Below, piece by piece: positions 33,113-42,700 of a stretch of 61,757 bases of DNA. Origin of the DNA: a virus; the IMG/VR virus record IMGVR_UViG_3300030098_005510, positions 1 to 61,757 of that record, one strand, 5' to 3'. Below the pieces are notes generated by a model. The model was not told the origin of the DNA. It searched no databases and worked only from the letters and a program-made list of their open reading frames with translations. Numbering within the stretch: the first letter of the stretch is position 1; the number at the start of each line of letters is the position of its first letter. The position numbers and the translations under genes are program-made.

Positions 33113-33567
33113 TTAAATTAAAAGATTTACTAAGAGAACAAGATGATTTTAAGGTCGATAAAAAACCTGAACATGAAATTCCATCTCATTTTGGAAGTGG
33201 TAAGGAAATAACTGTAAAGGGATATGAAACCAAACATTTTGACATATGTGCTTCAGCTGTAAGTTTATTTACTAAATTAGATAAAGTAGATAACGAAGAA
33301 GCAACAAAGTATATTGTCGAGGCTGCTAAAGGAATTGACCATATATTCGAGATGGAAAAGGCTGTTGTAAATAAAGAAGCATTAAATCACGATCCTATAA
33401 AACATGGTATTGAGATAACTAATACGGCATCTTTTCAATTAGGGTATGTAGCAAAATTAATTGATGATGATTTTATGGATGAAACACTATTCATACCAGA
33501 ACATATAATGGTAATGGTGGAAAGACAAGATGATATAAAAATAGATAAATCGTTGGATAAGGGGTAA
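33109..33567 (+). CDS. Unknown protein with capsid-targeting-type leader (152 aa)
   Basis: The leader MIKLKDLLRE is followed by a soluble acidic/helical domain: FDICASAVSLFTKLDKVDNE, then a helix with AAKGIDHIFEMEKAVVNKEA and a C-terminal TSFxx-type segment. One Cys, no membrane helix. Starts in an ATGA overlap with the kinase gene, with AAAGGAATA upstream. Family not recognised; membership of the leader group is the main clue. Confidence 0.6.
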   Translation: MIKLKDLLREQDDFKVDKKPEHEIPSHFGSGKEITVKGYETKHFDICASAVSLFTKLDKVDNEEATKYIVEAAKGIDHIFEMEKAVVNKEALNHDPIKHGIEITNTASFQLGYVAKLIDDDFMDETLFIPEHIMVMVERQDDIKIDKSLDKG

Positions 33568-33570
33568 AAG

Positions 33571-34074
33571 ATGATTAAGTTAATGAATTTAATATCTGAA
33601 CAACGGATAAACGAAGAGGCTGGTGTCTTCAAAAATAAGGATGCTGACAAGTATCTTAAAACACTCATGGATATGTTGGGTGAAGAAACATACAAAAGTG
33701 ATAAAGAGTATGGTTGGTATGATGTTACACTTAAAGATCCATACTATGTAAAAAATTTAGATAAGGTCTACATAATAGACGAGTCAATACCACATTCATT
33801 TCCAGCAGACCACAGAGATTTTTGTTACTCACAATATACTGTACCTGAGTGGAAACCAAAAGATGGACAACATACAATAGACACTCAGTTGTTTGAAGAT
33901 TTTGCCAAGGTGACAGGTTCAATTATCATAGATGGGTTGAAGGGAACTGTTACGGCTAGGTGTGGTGATTTGGTGGCAAATGATGTCACAATAAATTTTG
34001 TTCTTGATGTGGTGTCTGGTAAAATAGAACCATCAAGAGATGAATATAAAAAGAGAATATTAGCAACGAGGTAA
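33571..34074 (+). CDS. Unknown protein with capsid-targeting-type leader (167 aa)
   Basis: The leader MIKLMNLISE ends with I-S-E at residue 10. The body is a mixed alpha/beta domain with an aromatic and acidic first half (DKEYGWYDVTLKDPYYVKNL), a segment HSFPADHRDFCYSQYTVPEW and a beta-type second half (GSIIIDGLKGTVTARCGDLV). No catalytic motif is recognised. AAGGGGTAAAAG precedes the ATG. Probably another internal head protein. Confidence 0.6.
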   Translation: MIKLMNLISEQRINEEAGVFKNKDADKYLKTLMDMLGEETYKSDKEYGWYDVTLKDPYYVKNLDKVYIIDESIPHSFPADHRDFCYSQYTVPEWKPKDGQHTIDTQLFEDFAKVTGSIIIDGLKGTVTARCGDLVANDVTINFVLDVVSGKIEPSRDEYKKRILATR

Positions 34075-34076
34075 TT

Positions 34077-34151
34077 ATGGATAAATATAATAAATCAGTT
34101 CAACATCAATGATTTCACCACGCAACTTGGGGGTCCCCAAAGTATGAACAT
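34077..34151 (+). other. In-frame TGA and hairpin upstream of the 34152 gene
   Basis: ATG 34077 has a good ribosome site (GAGG with 5 bases spacing) and opens a frame that reads 11 codons to TGA at 34110-34112. It then continues in the same frame without another stop through 34152 to 34397. A perfect 6-bp palindrome (TTGGGG 34127-34132, CCCCAA 34135-34140) follows 14 bases after the TGA. In the RNA the loop would be GGUC. The ATG at 34152 has no clear ribosome site. The region is a nonsense-disrupted start, a readthrough site or a leader peptide. Confidence 0.5.
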
Positions 34152-34397
34152 ATGGGTGTTGGAAAAGTAACATGGCATTCACTCACAGAAGATGGTAAAG
34201 TAGAGAGAGTTCACATTAAATTTGGAAAAGAAGTGTATGAAAATGTAGATGTATCTCATTTAAAACCACTTAAAATTGAAGCTCATGGTCATCCAGCAGC
34301 TAAAGATGATGAAGAAAATCCAAAAAGAAAAAAGAACGCTCATAAGAAAAAAGTCAAAGAAGTAATTATCAAAGGTAAAAGATATAGAGCAATATGA
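34152..34397 (+). CDS. Small basic protein, possibly the 3' part of a longer frame (81 aa)
   Basis: Beginning at ATG 34152 the product has a beta-rich first half (GKVTWHSLTEDGKVERVHIK, then KEVYENVDVSHLKPLKI) that resembles a small KOW- or Tudor-like barrel, and a Lys-rich C-terminus. The frame is open back to a TGA at 34110 and has an upstream ATG with a better ribosome site (34077). If read through, the product would be 106 residues. The tail overlaps the next start by 4 bases (ATGA). Function unknown. Confidence 0.5.
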   Translation: MGVGKVTWHSLTEDGKVERVHIKFGKEVYENVDVSHLKPLKIEAHGHPAAKDDEENPKRKKNAHKKKVKEVIIKGKRYRAI

Positions 34398-34954
34398 TAA
34401 AGCTGTTAGATTTAATTAGTGAAAAAATTGTCTTGGATATTAAACCAGGAGATGTTATATTAGCTGGTAGATTCAAAAACAAAAAAGTTGTTGTCAAATC
34501 TATAGGAAAAGATGAACATGGTATGCCAACAATAAATGGAAAAAAGGTTGTGAATTTTAGAATATCACCAAAAAACGAAATAAAAGAAAGAGTTGATTTT
34601 TATGATACAGCAAAACAATTAGTCAAGAAAGCTGGACTAAAATCAAAGGTTGTTTTTGCGAAAAGAAAAGGTGTAAAGGCAGATTACAATGTAGATACCG
34701 ATACAATTTACATCAAACCAACATCAGATTTCAAAGATTTCTTAGTTACAGTTTTTCATGAACTTGACCACGCTTTAGATGCAAAAAAATTTGGAAAACA
34801 AAAGTATAAAGACAAGTATGAATTAGAGATGAACAAAGCAGTTGCTAGGGGTGGGGATGCACATGATGATAATTACTACGAAAAGAAAGCAGAAAAATTT
34901 GGTCGTAAGATGGCAAAGGACTATCTGAAGATTAATAGGAAAAATATTTATTAG
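34394..34954 (+). CDS. Zinc metallopeptidase with capsid-targeting-type leader (186 aa)
   Basis: The leader MIKLLDLISE is followed by a small beta-type domain (PGDVILAGRFKNKKVVVKSI) and a C-terminal zincin domain. The metal motif is HELDH in VTVFHELDHALDAKKFGK, with YYEKKAEKFGRKMA downstream offering the third ligand (Glu). Length and motif suit a compact HExxH peptidase. If packaged, it would enter the cell with the DNA and could cut a host defence or regulatory protein; the substrate is unknown. Stop and next start overlap (TAGTG). Confidence 0.75.
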   Translation: MIKLLDLISEKIVLDIKPGDVILAGRFKNKKVVVKSIGKDEHGMPTINGKKVVNFRISPKNEIKERVDFYDTAKQLVKKAGLKSKVVFAKRKGVKADYNVDTDTIYIKPTSDFKDFLVTVFHELDHALDAKKFGKQKYKDKYELEMNKAVARGGDAHDDNYYEKKAEKFGRKMAKDYLKINRKNIY

Positions 34955-35457
34955 TGAAAAAATTAGGTTTGGATGCCTCAACAACTACAGTAGGATATGC
35001 ATTTGTTGATGGCTCAGAAGTTATAGACATGGGATTCATACCCATTCAAAAAGAAAAGTCTATCAGAGATAAAGTTAAATTAACAATGGATATTGTTACA
35101 AATATAGATCCGTTTGAACATATTGATAAAATCAACATAGAAGATAGTCTTTCAGGTTTTATGCGTGGTAGAACATCACAACAAACAATAATAAAGTTAG
35201 CAAAGTTTAATGCTGTATTGACTTACTGTTTAGAATTTGCCTATGGTGAAATAATAGATGGTGTAAATCCCATGACAGCAAGAAAATACCTTTTTGGAAA
35301 AGCCAGAGTAAAAGGTGTATCAGCAAAAGATTTTGTAAAAAAAGAAATAAATTGCTTGTATAATTTAGAAGAATATGTTAAATTAACTAAGACAGGATTA
35401 TGGGATAAACGCAATATGGATGCCTACGACGCATTGGTGTGTGCCTTATATGAATAA
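34954..35457 (+). CDS. RuvC-type Holliday junction resolvase (167 aa)
   Basis: GTG start at 34954, in a 1-base overlap with the peptidase stop. The RuvC/RNase-H-fold acidic residues are visible: Asp7 in LGLDASTTTVGYA, Glu63 in INIEDSLSGF, and Asp156/Asp159 in NMDAYDALVCALY. The length is close to cellular RuvC (about 170). It would cut branched DNA in recombination-dependent replication and before packaging, replacing T4 endonuclease VII. It leads a DNA-metabolism group with primase and Mre11-Rad50. Confidence 0.85.
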   Translation: MKKLGLDASTTTVGYAFVDGSEVIDMGFIPIQKEKSIRDKVKLTMDIVTNIDPFEHIDKINIEDSLSGFMRGRTSQQTIIKLAKFNAVLTYCLEFAYGEIIDGVNPMTARKYLFGKARVKGVSAKDFVKKEINCLYNLEEYVKLTKTGLWDKRNMDAYDALVCALYE

Positions 35458-36364
35458 ATTAGTTTACTTATTAGAACGAACATTAAATAGTAGAAGTAAG
35501 AAACTAACGAAGCAAGATGAGTATATGTTTTACTCACCTTTCGTTAGTCATTACAAACCTAAATTACAAATCAACATTGTATCACAGAAGTGGCATTGTT
35601 GGGTTAGTAATCAAGGTGGTCATTCAATCTACTCACTATTTAAGAAGATAAATGTTGATAGTCGGTACTTTACTGAACTTAAGGATTTGGTATTTATACC
35701 ATCTAAGTCAGAAGATAAAACCGAATCTAAAATCATTGTATCTTTACCAAGAGAGTTTCTTCCACTTTGGACAATGAACAAATCTTTATATCGTAATCAA
35801 GCAAAATCGTTTCTACATAAAAGAGGTATAACCGATGTTGACATCAAAAAATACAAGATAGGATTTTGTGATTCTGGTTTATACGAGGGTAGAATAATAA
35901 TACCAAGTTATGATGACAAAGGATTACTAAATTATTTTGTTGGTCGTTCTTTTGTTGGTGAAAAAATGAAATACAAAAACCCAAATGTATCACGAGACAT
36001 CGTTCCATTTGATTGGTATATTGCTTGGTCAAAACCAATCGTGTTATGTGAGGGTGTGTTTGATGCTATGTCGATTAGGTCAAATGCCATACCGATGTTA
36101 AGTAAAAAACCATCAAAAAGTTTATTGAGAAAAATATTTGAAAAAAATGTCAAGACCATTTACATTGCTCTTGACGATGACGCTAAAAAAGATGCTTACA
36201 ATATGTCCGAGTTTTTAAGAGACTTTGGTATAGATTGTAAGGTAGTAAAGTTACCGACAGATAAAGACCCGAATGATTTGGGTTGGAAAAAGATTACCAC
36301 ATTAATACATTCAACCGAGTCAGCTAGTTTTAGTGACTCGATACAGGCAAGATTATATGGATAA
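35450..36364 (+). CDS. DNA primase, gp61/DnaG-like with Toprim domain (304 aa)
   Basis: ATG 35450 overlaps the resolvase end; the earlier in-frame ATG 35420 lies inside that gene. A degenerate N-terminal zinc-binding-like segment (QKWHCWVSNQGGHSIYSLFK) precedes the catalytic core. The Toprim motifs are KPIVLCEGVFDAMSI (Glu-Gly) and IYIALDDDAKKDA (DxD). T4 gp61 is 342 residues, so this is compact. It makes RNA primers for lagging-strand synthesis with a replicative helicase encoded elsewhere. Confidence 0.85.
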   Translation: MNKLVYLLERTLNSRSKKLTKQDEYMFYSPFVSHYKPKLQINIVSQKWHCWVSNQGGHSIYSLFKKINVDSRYFTELKDLVFIPSKSEDKTESKIIVSLPREFLPLWTMNKSLYRNQAKSFLHKRGITDVDIKKYKIGFCDSGLYEGRIIIPSYDDKGLLNYFVGRSFVGEKMKYKNPNVSRDIVPFDWYIAWSKPIVLCEGVFDAMSIRSNAIPMLSKKPSKSLLRKIFEKNVKTIYIALDDDAKKDAYNMSEFLRDFGIDCKVVKLPTDKDPNDLGWKKITTLIHSTESASFSDSIQARLYG

Positions 36365-39300
36365 GAAAATAAAGAAGATTGCTCATTTAGCAGATATTCA
36401 CATTAGAAAACTACATCGTTTTGTAGAGTACAGAGATGTGTTCAACAAACTATATAAAAAATTAGAGGAACTAAAACCTGATTTAATTTATATAGGCGGT
36501 GATGTTGTTCATGGAAAACTTGATACATCGCCAGAAGAAATTAGATTATTGGCAGATTTCTTTTTGAATCTAAGTAATATTTCTAAAACTATTATTATAA
36601 CTGGTAATCACGATTGTAACTTAAACAATAAATCAAGAGAAGATGTATTATCGCCAGTTGTCGATTTGGTTCAACAAATAAATCCTAATTTAATTTATTG
36701 GAAAGAAAGTGGTGTGTATGAATTAGGTGGGTGTCATTTTGGATTACTTTCTGTTTTTGACATTACAAAAGATAATAAACCAAATCTAAAAAATTTACCA
36801 CGAGCTAAAGACATCGAAGGTAAAAACAAAATAGCTCTTTATCATGGTTCAGTTGGTACATTTGAGGTAGATACTGGTTTAAAAATGAGTGATGACTTTG
36901 TTGGTGTCCAAGACTTTGATGGATATGATATGGTTCTTTTAGGTGACATACACAAAAGACAATTTTTAAATAAAGAAGAGACGATTGCTTATTGTGGTTC
37001 ACTTATACAACAGAACTTTGCTGAGTCACCAGAACACGGTTTTTTACTTTGGGACGTTGAAACAAGAAAGTCAGAGTTCATTCAAATAAAGAATGATTAT
37101 GGGTATAAAACCATTCGTGTAGAAGATGGTGATATAAAAAGTAAAATGAACTTTGTACCTCGTTTTGGAAATCTAAAAGTAAAACATCGTAATACACCTG
37201 TAGAACAACTTCGTTTGATTGAGATGGATTTACGAAAAAAATATACAGAAATAAAATCTGTAGCATTTGAAAAGATGGATTCAATTGAAAATAGATTAAA
37301 TGAATCCTCAACAAAAATATCCATCGAAGACATTCACGACTTAAAGGTTCAGAATGGATTGATAGAGAAAGTTGCTAGGTTAGAAAACCCAGCAATAGAC
37401 GATAAAACTTTACAAAGGTTATTCGACATAAACGAATTTACTAACTCATCCATTGGTATGAAAAACGATTTACCGCGAAATGTAGATTGGAAACTTAAGT
37501 ATATTGAGTTTGGTAATATGTTTAGTTATGGTAAAAGAAATAAGATAGACTTTACAAAGCTAAATGGAGTAGTAGGTGTTGTTGCACCCAATCATAGTGG
37601 TAAGTCAGCACTCATAGATATTATTGCTTACACAATATTTGATACTTGTAGCAGAACATTTAAAGCCATAGAAGTTCTAAATAACAAATCAAAAAACTTT
37701 GAGGTAAAATTATCTTTGGAGGTAAATGGTGTAGATTACATCATACATAGAACTGGCTTACTGAAAGAAAGACGAGTGAGAAAAACAGGTGAAATCAGAA
37801 GATTATGTCCTGTTGCCGTTAAGTTTTATGTAGAAGAAAATGGTGAGTTGATTGACCTTAGTGGAGCTGCTCGTAGTAACTCACAATATGGAACAGGTAC
37901 AAACGAAGAAATAAGAAAGATATTAGGAACATTTGATGACTTTATTCTTACATCACTTTCTCTACAGAATAACGGACAGAACTTTGTAGATAAGAAACAA
38001 AGTGAAAGAAAACAAATTCTATCTCAGTTTATGGGCATCGACCTATTTGATAAACTATATGATATTGCTCGTGAAGATGTGGCAGACGAAAAAGCTTATC
38101 TAAGACGAATAAAAGAAAAGAATGTTTTTGAGTCTATGGGTAGAATAGAACAGAAATTAAAAGACTTAAAAAAATCTAAGGTAGAGGTAGAAGAAAAGAT
38201 AGAGCCAGTAAAAAAAGACTTAAAAGATTTTAAATCACAAGTAGAAGAACTAAAGACAAAATTAAAAGATGTAGATGATATTAAGGAGCTCAACTTTGAT
38301 GAATTGATAAGTGAAAAAGAAAGTGAGTTGGAGTCACAAAAAGAAAATTTAAAAGTTGAAGAAGAATATAAAGATAATATTCGACCTCTTTATAACACCA
38401 TCTATAGTAAGCTAAAAGAATATGATGAAGAAACCTTAGACCATAATTATAAAAAGTTTCAAGAGTGTAAAGAAGACTTAAGTAAAATAAAATCTGATGT
38501 TACTGTAAAGGAAAACCAAATAAAACATTTAGAGGTATCTTTAGACGAAGTAAGAGAACATCAGTTTGATGAGGATTGTGAATATTGTGTTAAAAATAGT
38601 CAATGGCATATAGAAAAAATAAAATCATTGACAAGTGAAATAAAAGATTGTAAATTTCAGTTAGACAAAATACTAAATGATAAATATCATCGTGAAAAAG
38701 ACATCAAAAGTTTTGGTGATGTAGAACAAAATAAAGCAAAGTATGAAGAGTTGATGGAAGATTTAAAACGAGTTGAAGGTGATGCCTACAAAACACATGC
38801 GAAAATAAAAGAATTAGAACTTTCAGTAGAACAAACACAATCTAATTTAGAAAAGATTCAAAAAGACCAACAACTATTTTTAGATAATGCTTCAGCAATT
38901 GCTTACAATCGTAACATAATGCAAAAGGTAGATAAGTATCAAACTCAAGTTAAGATTGGTAGTGATATATTAGAAGAACTTGATAAGGAGTTGAAGAAAG
39001 TAGATTCAACTATTTTAATAGAGGAAACCAATCAAAAAAATCTTGGGGAAGAAATCAAAGACCTTGTAGAAGCAGAACAAAAGGTTGCTGATTATGAAGT
39101 CTATCTTCGTTTAGTAAGTCGTGATGGCATTCCTCAGTTAATTATAAATGATGCTCTACCAATAATCGAAAACGAAGTTAATGCAGTATTAGACCATATG
39201 ATGGCCGGTTTTCAGTTAGGTATTACAAATGAAGATAAAAACATAAATCTGTATATACGATATGACGACCAAGAATGGCCTTTAAATCTCTCATCCGGTA

Positions 39301-39569
39301 TGGAAAAGTTCGTTTCCTCACTCGCTCTTCGAGTTGGTCTAATCAATGTTTCTAATCTCCCAAGTCCTAACTTTCTCGTTATAGACGAAGGATTTGGAAC
39401 ACTCGATACAGACAATCTCTCAAACATGAAAGGCGCCTTTGAATACCTAAAAACAAGATTTGATTCTGTATTCATCATATCTCATTTAGATACAATCAAA
39501 GATTTTATGGATTATCTACTACCCGTTACTGTGGGTGATGATGGATTCTCTAAAGTAGTTTATAACTAA
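36357..39569 (+). CDS. gp47-gp46: Fused Mre11-Rad50 (gp47-gp46, SbcD-SbcC) nuclease/ATPase (1070 aa)
   Basis: The N-terminal about 340 residues are an Mre11/SbcD nuclease: LADIHIRKLH, IGGDVVHGK, ITGNHDCN, LYHGSVG and GDIHKRQ, all metal-binding motifs. From about 380, a Rad50/SbcC ATPase follows: Walker A in VAPNHSGKSALIDIIAY, a long coiled coil with the zinc hook CEYC at the apex, the signature LNLSSGMEKFVSSLALRVGL and Walker B FLVIDEGFGTLD. In T4 and most phages these are two genes (47 and 46). ATG 36357 is chosen; GTG 36333 would add 8 residues. The complex resects DNA ends for recombination-dependent replication. Confidence 0.9.
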   Translation: MDKKIKKIAHLADIHIRKLHRFVEYRDVFNKLYKKLEELKPDLIYIGGDVVHGKLDTSPEEIRLLADFFLNLSNISKTIIITGNHDCNLNNKSREDVLSPVVDLVQQINPNLIYWKESGVYELGGCHFGLLSVFDITKDNKPNLKNLPRAKDIEGKNKIALYHGSVGTFEVDTGLKMSDDFVGVQDFDGYDMVLLGDIHKRQFLNKEETIAYCGSLIQQNFAESPEHGFLLWDVETRKSEFIQIKNDYGYKTIRVEDGDIKSKMNFVPRFGNLKVKHRNTPVEQLRLIEMDLRKKYTEIKSVAFEKMDSIENRLNESSTKISIEDIHDLKVQNGLIEKVARLENPAIDDKTLQRLFDINEFTNSSIGMKNDLPRNVDWKLKYIEFGNMFSYGKRNKIDFTKLNGVVGVVAPNHSGKSALIDIIAYTIFDTCSRTFKAIEVLNNKSKNFEVKLSLEVNGVDYIIHRTGLLKERRVRKTGEIRRLCPVAVKFYVEENGELIDLSGAARSNSQYGTGTNEEIRKILGTFDDFILTSLSLQNNGQNFVDKKQSERKQILSQFMGIDLFDKLYDIAREDVADEKAYLRRIKEKNVFESMGRIEQKLKDLKKSKVEVEEKIEPVKKDLKDFKSQVEELKTKLKDVDDIKELNFDELISEKESELESQKENLKVEEEYKDNIRPLYNTIYSKLKEYDEETLDHNYKKFQECKEDLSKIKSDVTVKENQIKHLEVSLDEVREHQFDEDCEYCVKNSQWHIEKIKSLTSEIKDCKFQLDKILNDKYHREKDIKSFGDVEQNKAKYEELMEDLKRVEGDAYKTHAKIKELELSVEQTQSNLEKIQKDQQLFLDNASAIAYNRNIMQKVDKYQTQVKIGSDILEELDKELKKVDSTILIEETNQKNLGEEIKDLVEAEQKVADYEVYLRLVSRDGIPQLIINDALPIIENEVNAVLDHMMAGFQLGITNEDKNINLYIRYDDQEWPLNLSSGMEKFVSSLALRVGLINVSNLPSPNFLVIDEGFGTLDTDNLSNMKGAFEYLKTRFDSVFIISHLDTIKDFMDYLLPVTVGDDGFSKVVYN

Positions 39570-39727
39570 CGACTTCTCAATACATTTCGTGGTTTAGATT
39601 CACCACGCTTCAAACTAAGTATATGTTGATTTAACACAGCGCTCATAGTTGTACTTTCATCTCTAACATACAGTCTAAACCACTCCATAAGTGATTCATC
39701 TATTGTAAAAGAATATTTCTTCTTCAT
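39566..39727 (-). CDS. Ribbon-helix-helix DNA-binding protein (53 aa), minus strand
   Basis: Read on the minus strand from ATG (39725-39727) to TAG (39566-39568). The product starts KKKYSFTIDESLMEWFRLYV and continues RDESTTMSAVLNQHILSLKR, then a basic tail. This is the Arc/CopG-type pattern: a short beta strand, helix, turn and helix with a conserved S-A-V-L-N. GGAG lies 9-12 bases upstream of the ATG on its strand. The stop overlaps the end of the Mre11-Rad50 gene. It is the only minus-strand gene I can support, and lies between DNA-metabolism and fibre genes, next to their promoter, so it may repress one of them or itself. Confidence 0.7.
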   Translation of the reverse strand: MKKKYSFTIDESLMEWFRLYVRDESTTMSAVLNQHILSLKRGESKPRNVLRSR

Positions 39728-39752
39728 ACCGATAGTCTCCATACTTTATACA

Positions 39753-39795
39753 TATAAATATCGTTCATAAATTATTTTGTAAATATTTATTAATG
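39753..39795 (+). promoter_or_regulatory. Late promoter region for the giant fibre gene
   Basis: TATAAATA is exact at 39753-39760, and ATATTTATTAATG lies at 39783-39795, 2 bases before the ATG. On the opposite strand, ATATTTATATGTAT (around 39748-39761) repeats the motif seen before 4233, so the minus-strand RHH gene may share a divergent late promoter here. The RHH protein could also bind here. Confidence 0.6.
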
Positions 39796-39797
39796 AT

Positions 39798-42700
39798 ATG
39801 CCAGAACTATATAGTCAGATATTAGACCTCAAAGAAAAAGATGTATTTCTCGAAACTGAAGTAAATGACTCACGATATTTTAGTGTCACTGGTTTACCAT
39901 CTAGGTTAAGTTATGGAAAACATCCTTTTTCAATAACATTTAATGATCCTGAAGGCCAACCACTTCTTAAAAATTTATCTAATATAGTTTTCGAATTTGT
40001 TGATTCTAATGATACTGTAATATTTTCTGATTTATTAGACATAGAAGAACTTAGTGGTGCTGGTAATGGTGTTTTATGGATAAAGAAAGATCCTCTAAGA
40101 ACAGCAGATGAAATATCTGATGGTCCTGTTTATCTTTATGTGATGGGTGAGTTGGATGGAGATGAAATACCAAATGAGTGGAAGGGGATATATAATGTAA
40201 GAAGTACATTTGTTTTTGATGCTAGAAAAGATTATCCTAATACTTCTAATCTTGTTTTAAAAAATCCATTAGGAATACAAACAAATCTAAATATATCAGA
40301 GAGTGTAGAGTTTGATACTGCTGATACTGTATTTAAAAGAAGTTTTATAAATGTGTCTCTGACCGACTTAGACACCGATGGTGGTAAAGTAGAATCTGTT
40401 GAGTTGGCATATAATGAAGAAAAAGCTCAAACAGATGATTATGAAATAATAACCACATATCCACTTACAAGTGGTTCATATGAGGTCACAGACATAACAA
40501 AAATATCTGGTCTAAATCCAATAACGAATACTACAAAGATATCAACACCTAAACAATTTAGACGAGACACATCGGTCAGATTCAGACTAAGATTTTTAAA
40601 TCCTGCTGGTGAATTTGCACAATATTTAGATGAAGATAGACAAGGTGAAATAGTAGAGGTCACTTCATCTTTTTTAACTTTCGAAAGCTCACCAACATTT
40701 ATAGAAAAAACTGACAATTTATTAACCGGTTCTTTTAGTGTTGGAGTTGATGTAGGAAAGGGATTTACATTTTCTGGTGCTAAATCAGCAGAGCTATCAA
40801 CTGTTGATTATCAAGGTTTCACAAGTGCATCTGCTGGTTCAGGTTCTGGTATACTTATGTTTTCTGGTTCTGTGAAAAGTGATGTGACAGATGATTATTC
40901 TTTAGGTGGTGTTGGATTAGAATTAGTTGCTGATAGCTCAAGTTTTTTTAGATTTAGAACAAATCCAAAAGAGTTGGATATAAGAGCTAATGCCTTTTTT
41001 ATTGGTTCAGAAACAAGTCAATTTATAAGCGGTTCAAGTGGCGATATAGAAATAAGTTCCTCTGTATTTCATTTAGATCCAGCTAATAGTTTGGTTTCAA
41101 TTAGTGGTAGTATTAATGCCACAGATGGTACTATTGGTGGTTGGAATATTGAAAATGATAAATTAGTAAATTTAGAAAATACTGTAGAGCTGAATAGCAC
41201 CACGCCTGGTTTAAATATAAAAGATGCTGGTGGTATAGATAGAGTAACGATTAAATCTGGATCTTTTTTAACAATAGGTGAAGGAACACAATACATTGGA
41301 AATAAAAGTTTCGAAGATGATACAATATCAGCTGGTAGAAACTTTGTTTCAAATATAACAAGTTGGTCTTTCTCTGAAGGCGGTGGTGTAAATATAAGTT
41401 TGACTGATAGAAGTTCTTTTCCTGACGATGAAAAAGCTGTAAGTGGTGATGTAACTTTGGATGTGGTAGTACCATCAGGTGGTAGCAACTATACCACTAA
41501 AAATAACTATGAATTAGTACAAGTTATAACGGCTTCTTTTAATGCGGGTGATACTCTTTCATTTAGTTCAGTAGCAAGATTTAGTTCATCATTTGGCGGT
41601 AAAGGAAAAGATAGAGCGTTAGGACCACAGTATTTTAGATTGGAATATAGTTCATCTACGTCAAATGGATTCAAATCGTTTTTACCAGCAAATGACTTTA
41701 CAGCTTCAAACGGCTACGGTGAATACTTTTTAGGAAGTGGTCAATATAATAGTTTTGGTGCATCAGCAGAGATGCCAGAAGCATCTGATTTTGTTCGAGT
41801 AATACTTACTGGTAGTATAAATGATGATACTGGTTACACAATTAAAAAACCTTTATTTGCGGAACGTAAAAGAAATAAAGATTTAGGCAATAAAATTTTT
41901 AGTAAAACAATTAAGGGAAGTGCTACAGCCGAGTTTCCTGAAACTGAGTTAAATTTTGATAATTTTTCTTTAAGAAGTAACACAAGAAAAGTTGAACTTA
42001 CTGAAAAGGGTTTATTAATTTATAACTCAGAAGATAGTTTCTTAAAAATGGATGCTAGTGGTATTGAGTTTAGGGGTGGTAGTGGTGTAACGACTTTTGG
42101 TCAATCAATAGCAAGAGAGACTTTTACAAACGATAGTGATGTTGCGGGTAGATTAGGAGCACCTGCATTACAAGCTTATCAATCAGATCCTGAGGATATC
42201 GGAACAACCGCATTTGATGGAAACGTAGGTGAATTTGCAAAAGGAAATCATAGACATAGAATAACATCTACGACAATAAATAATGTAATAAGTTCTTCAG
42301 TCTTGAATGTCGGCGGATTGATTTCAAGTGGTGATATTACGGCTGAAAACTTTATTGTTAAATCAACAGTTACACAAATTACACAATCATTCAGTAGTGG
42401 TTCTACAATATTCGGTGATTCTACTGATGATACTCACCAATTTACAGGATCTTTATTCGTAACAAGTTCAGCATTGACGATTGATAGTGCTGGTACTGTA
42501 AGTGGTTCATCAACCTCAACTGGTTCGTTTGGTGCTGGTAGATTTGCAGGAAAGGTTGGCATCGGCACCACAGGACCGTCTGCTGCTTTACATATATCAG
42601 AAACTAACGATGGTGGGGATACAGCAATAATCCTAAATAATAACGCAGGTGTTGGTTCTACAAATGAAACTGTGTCATTATTTTTTACACATACAGGTAT

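Noticed and set aside
34077-34397. Alternative genetic code with TGA as Trp
   Set aside because: Many genes here end in TGA at sites where the next gene starts (for example 1636-1638, 27895-27897, 34395-34397), so TGA is a normal stop.
39588-39607. Terminator for the Mre11-Rad50 gene
   Set aside because: The 6-bp hairpin CGTGGT/ACCACG has no U-tract and lies within the minus-strand RHH gene, where it is explained by coding sequence.
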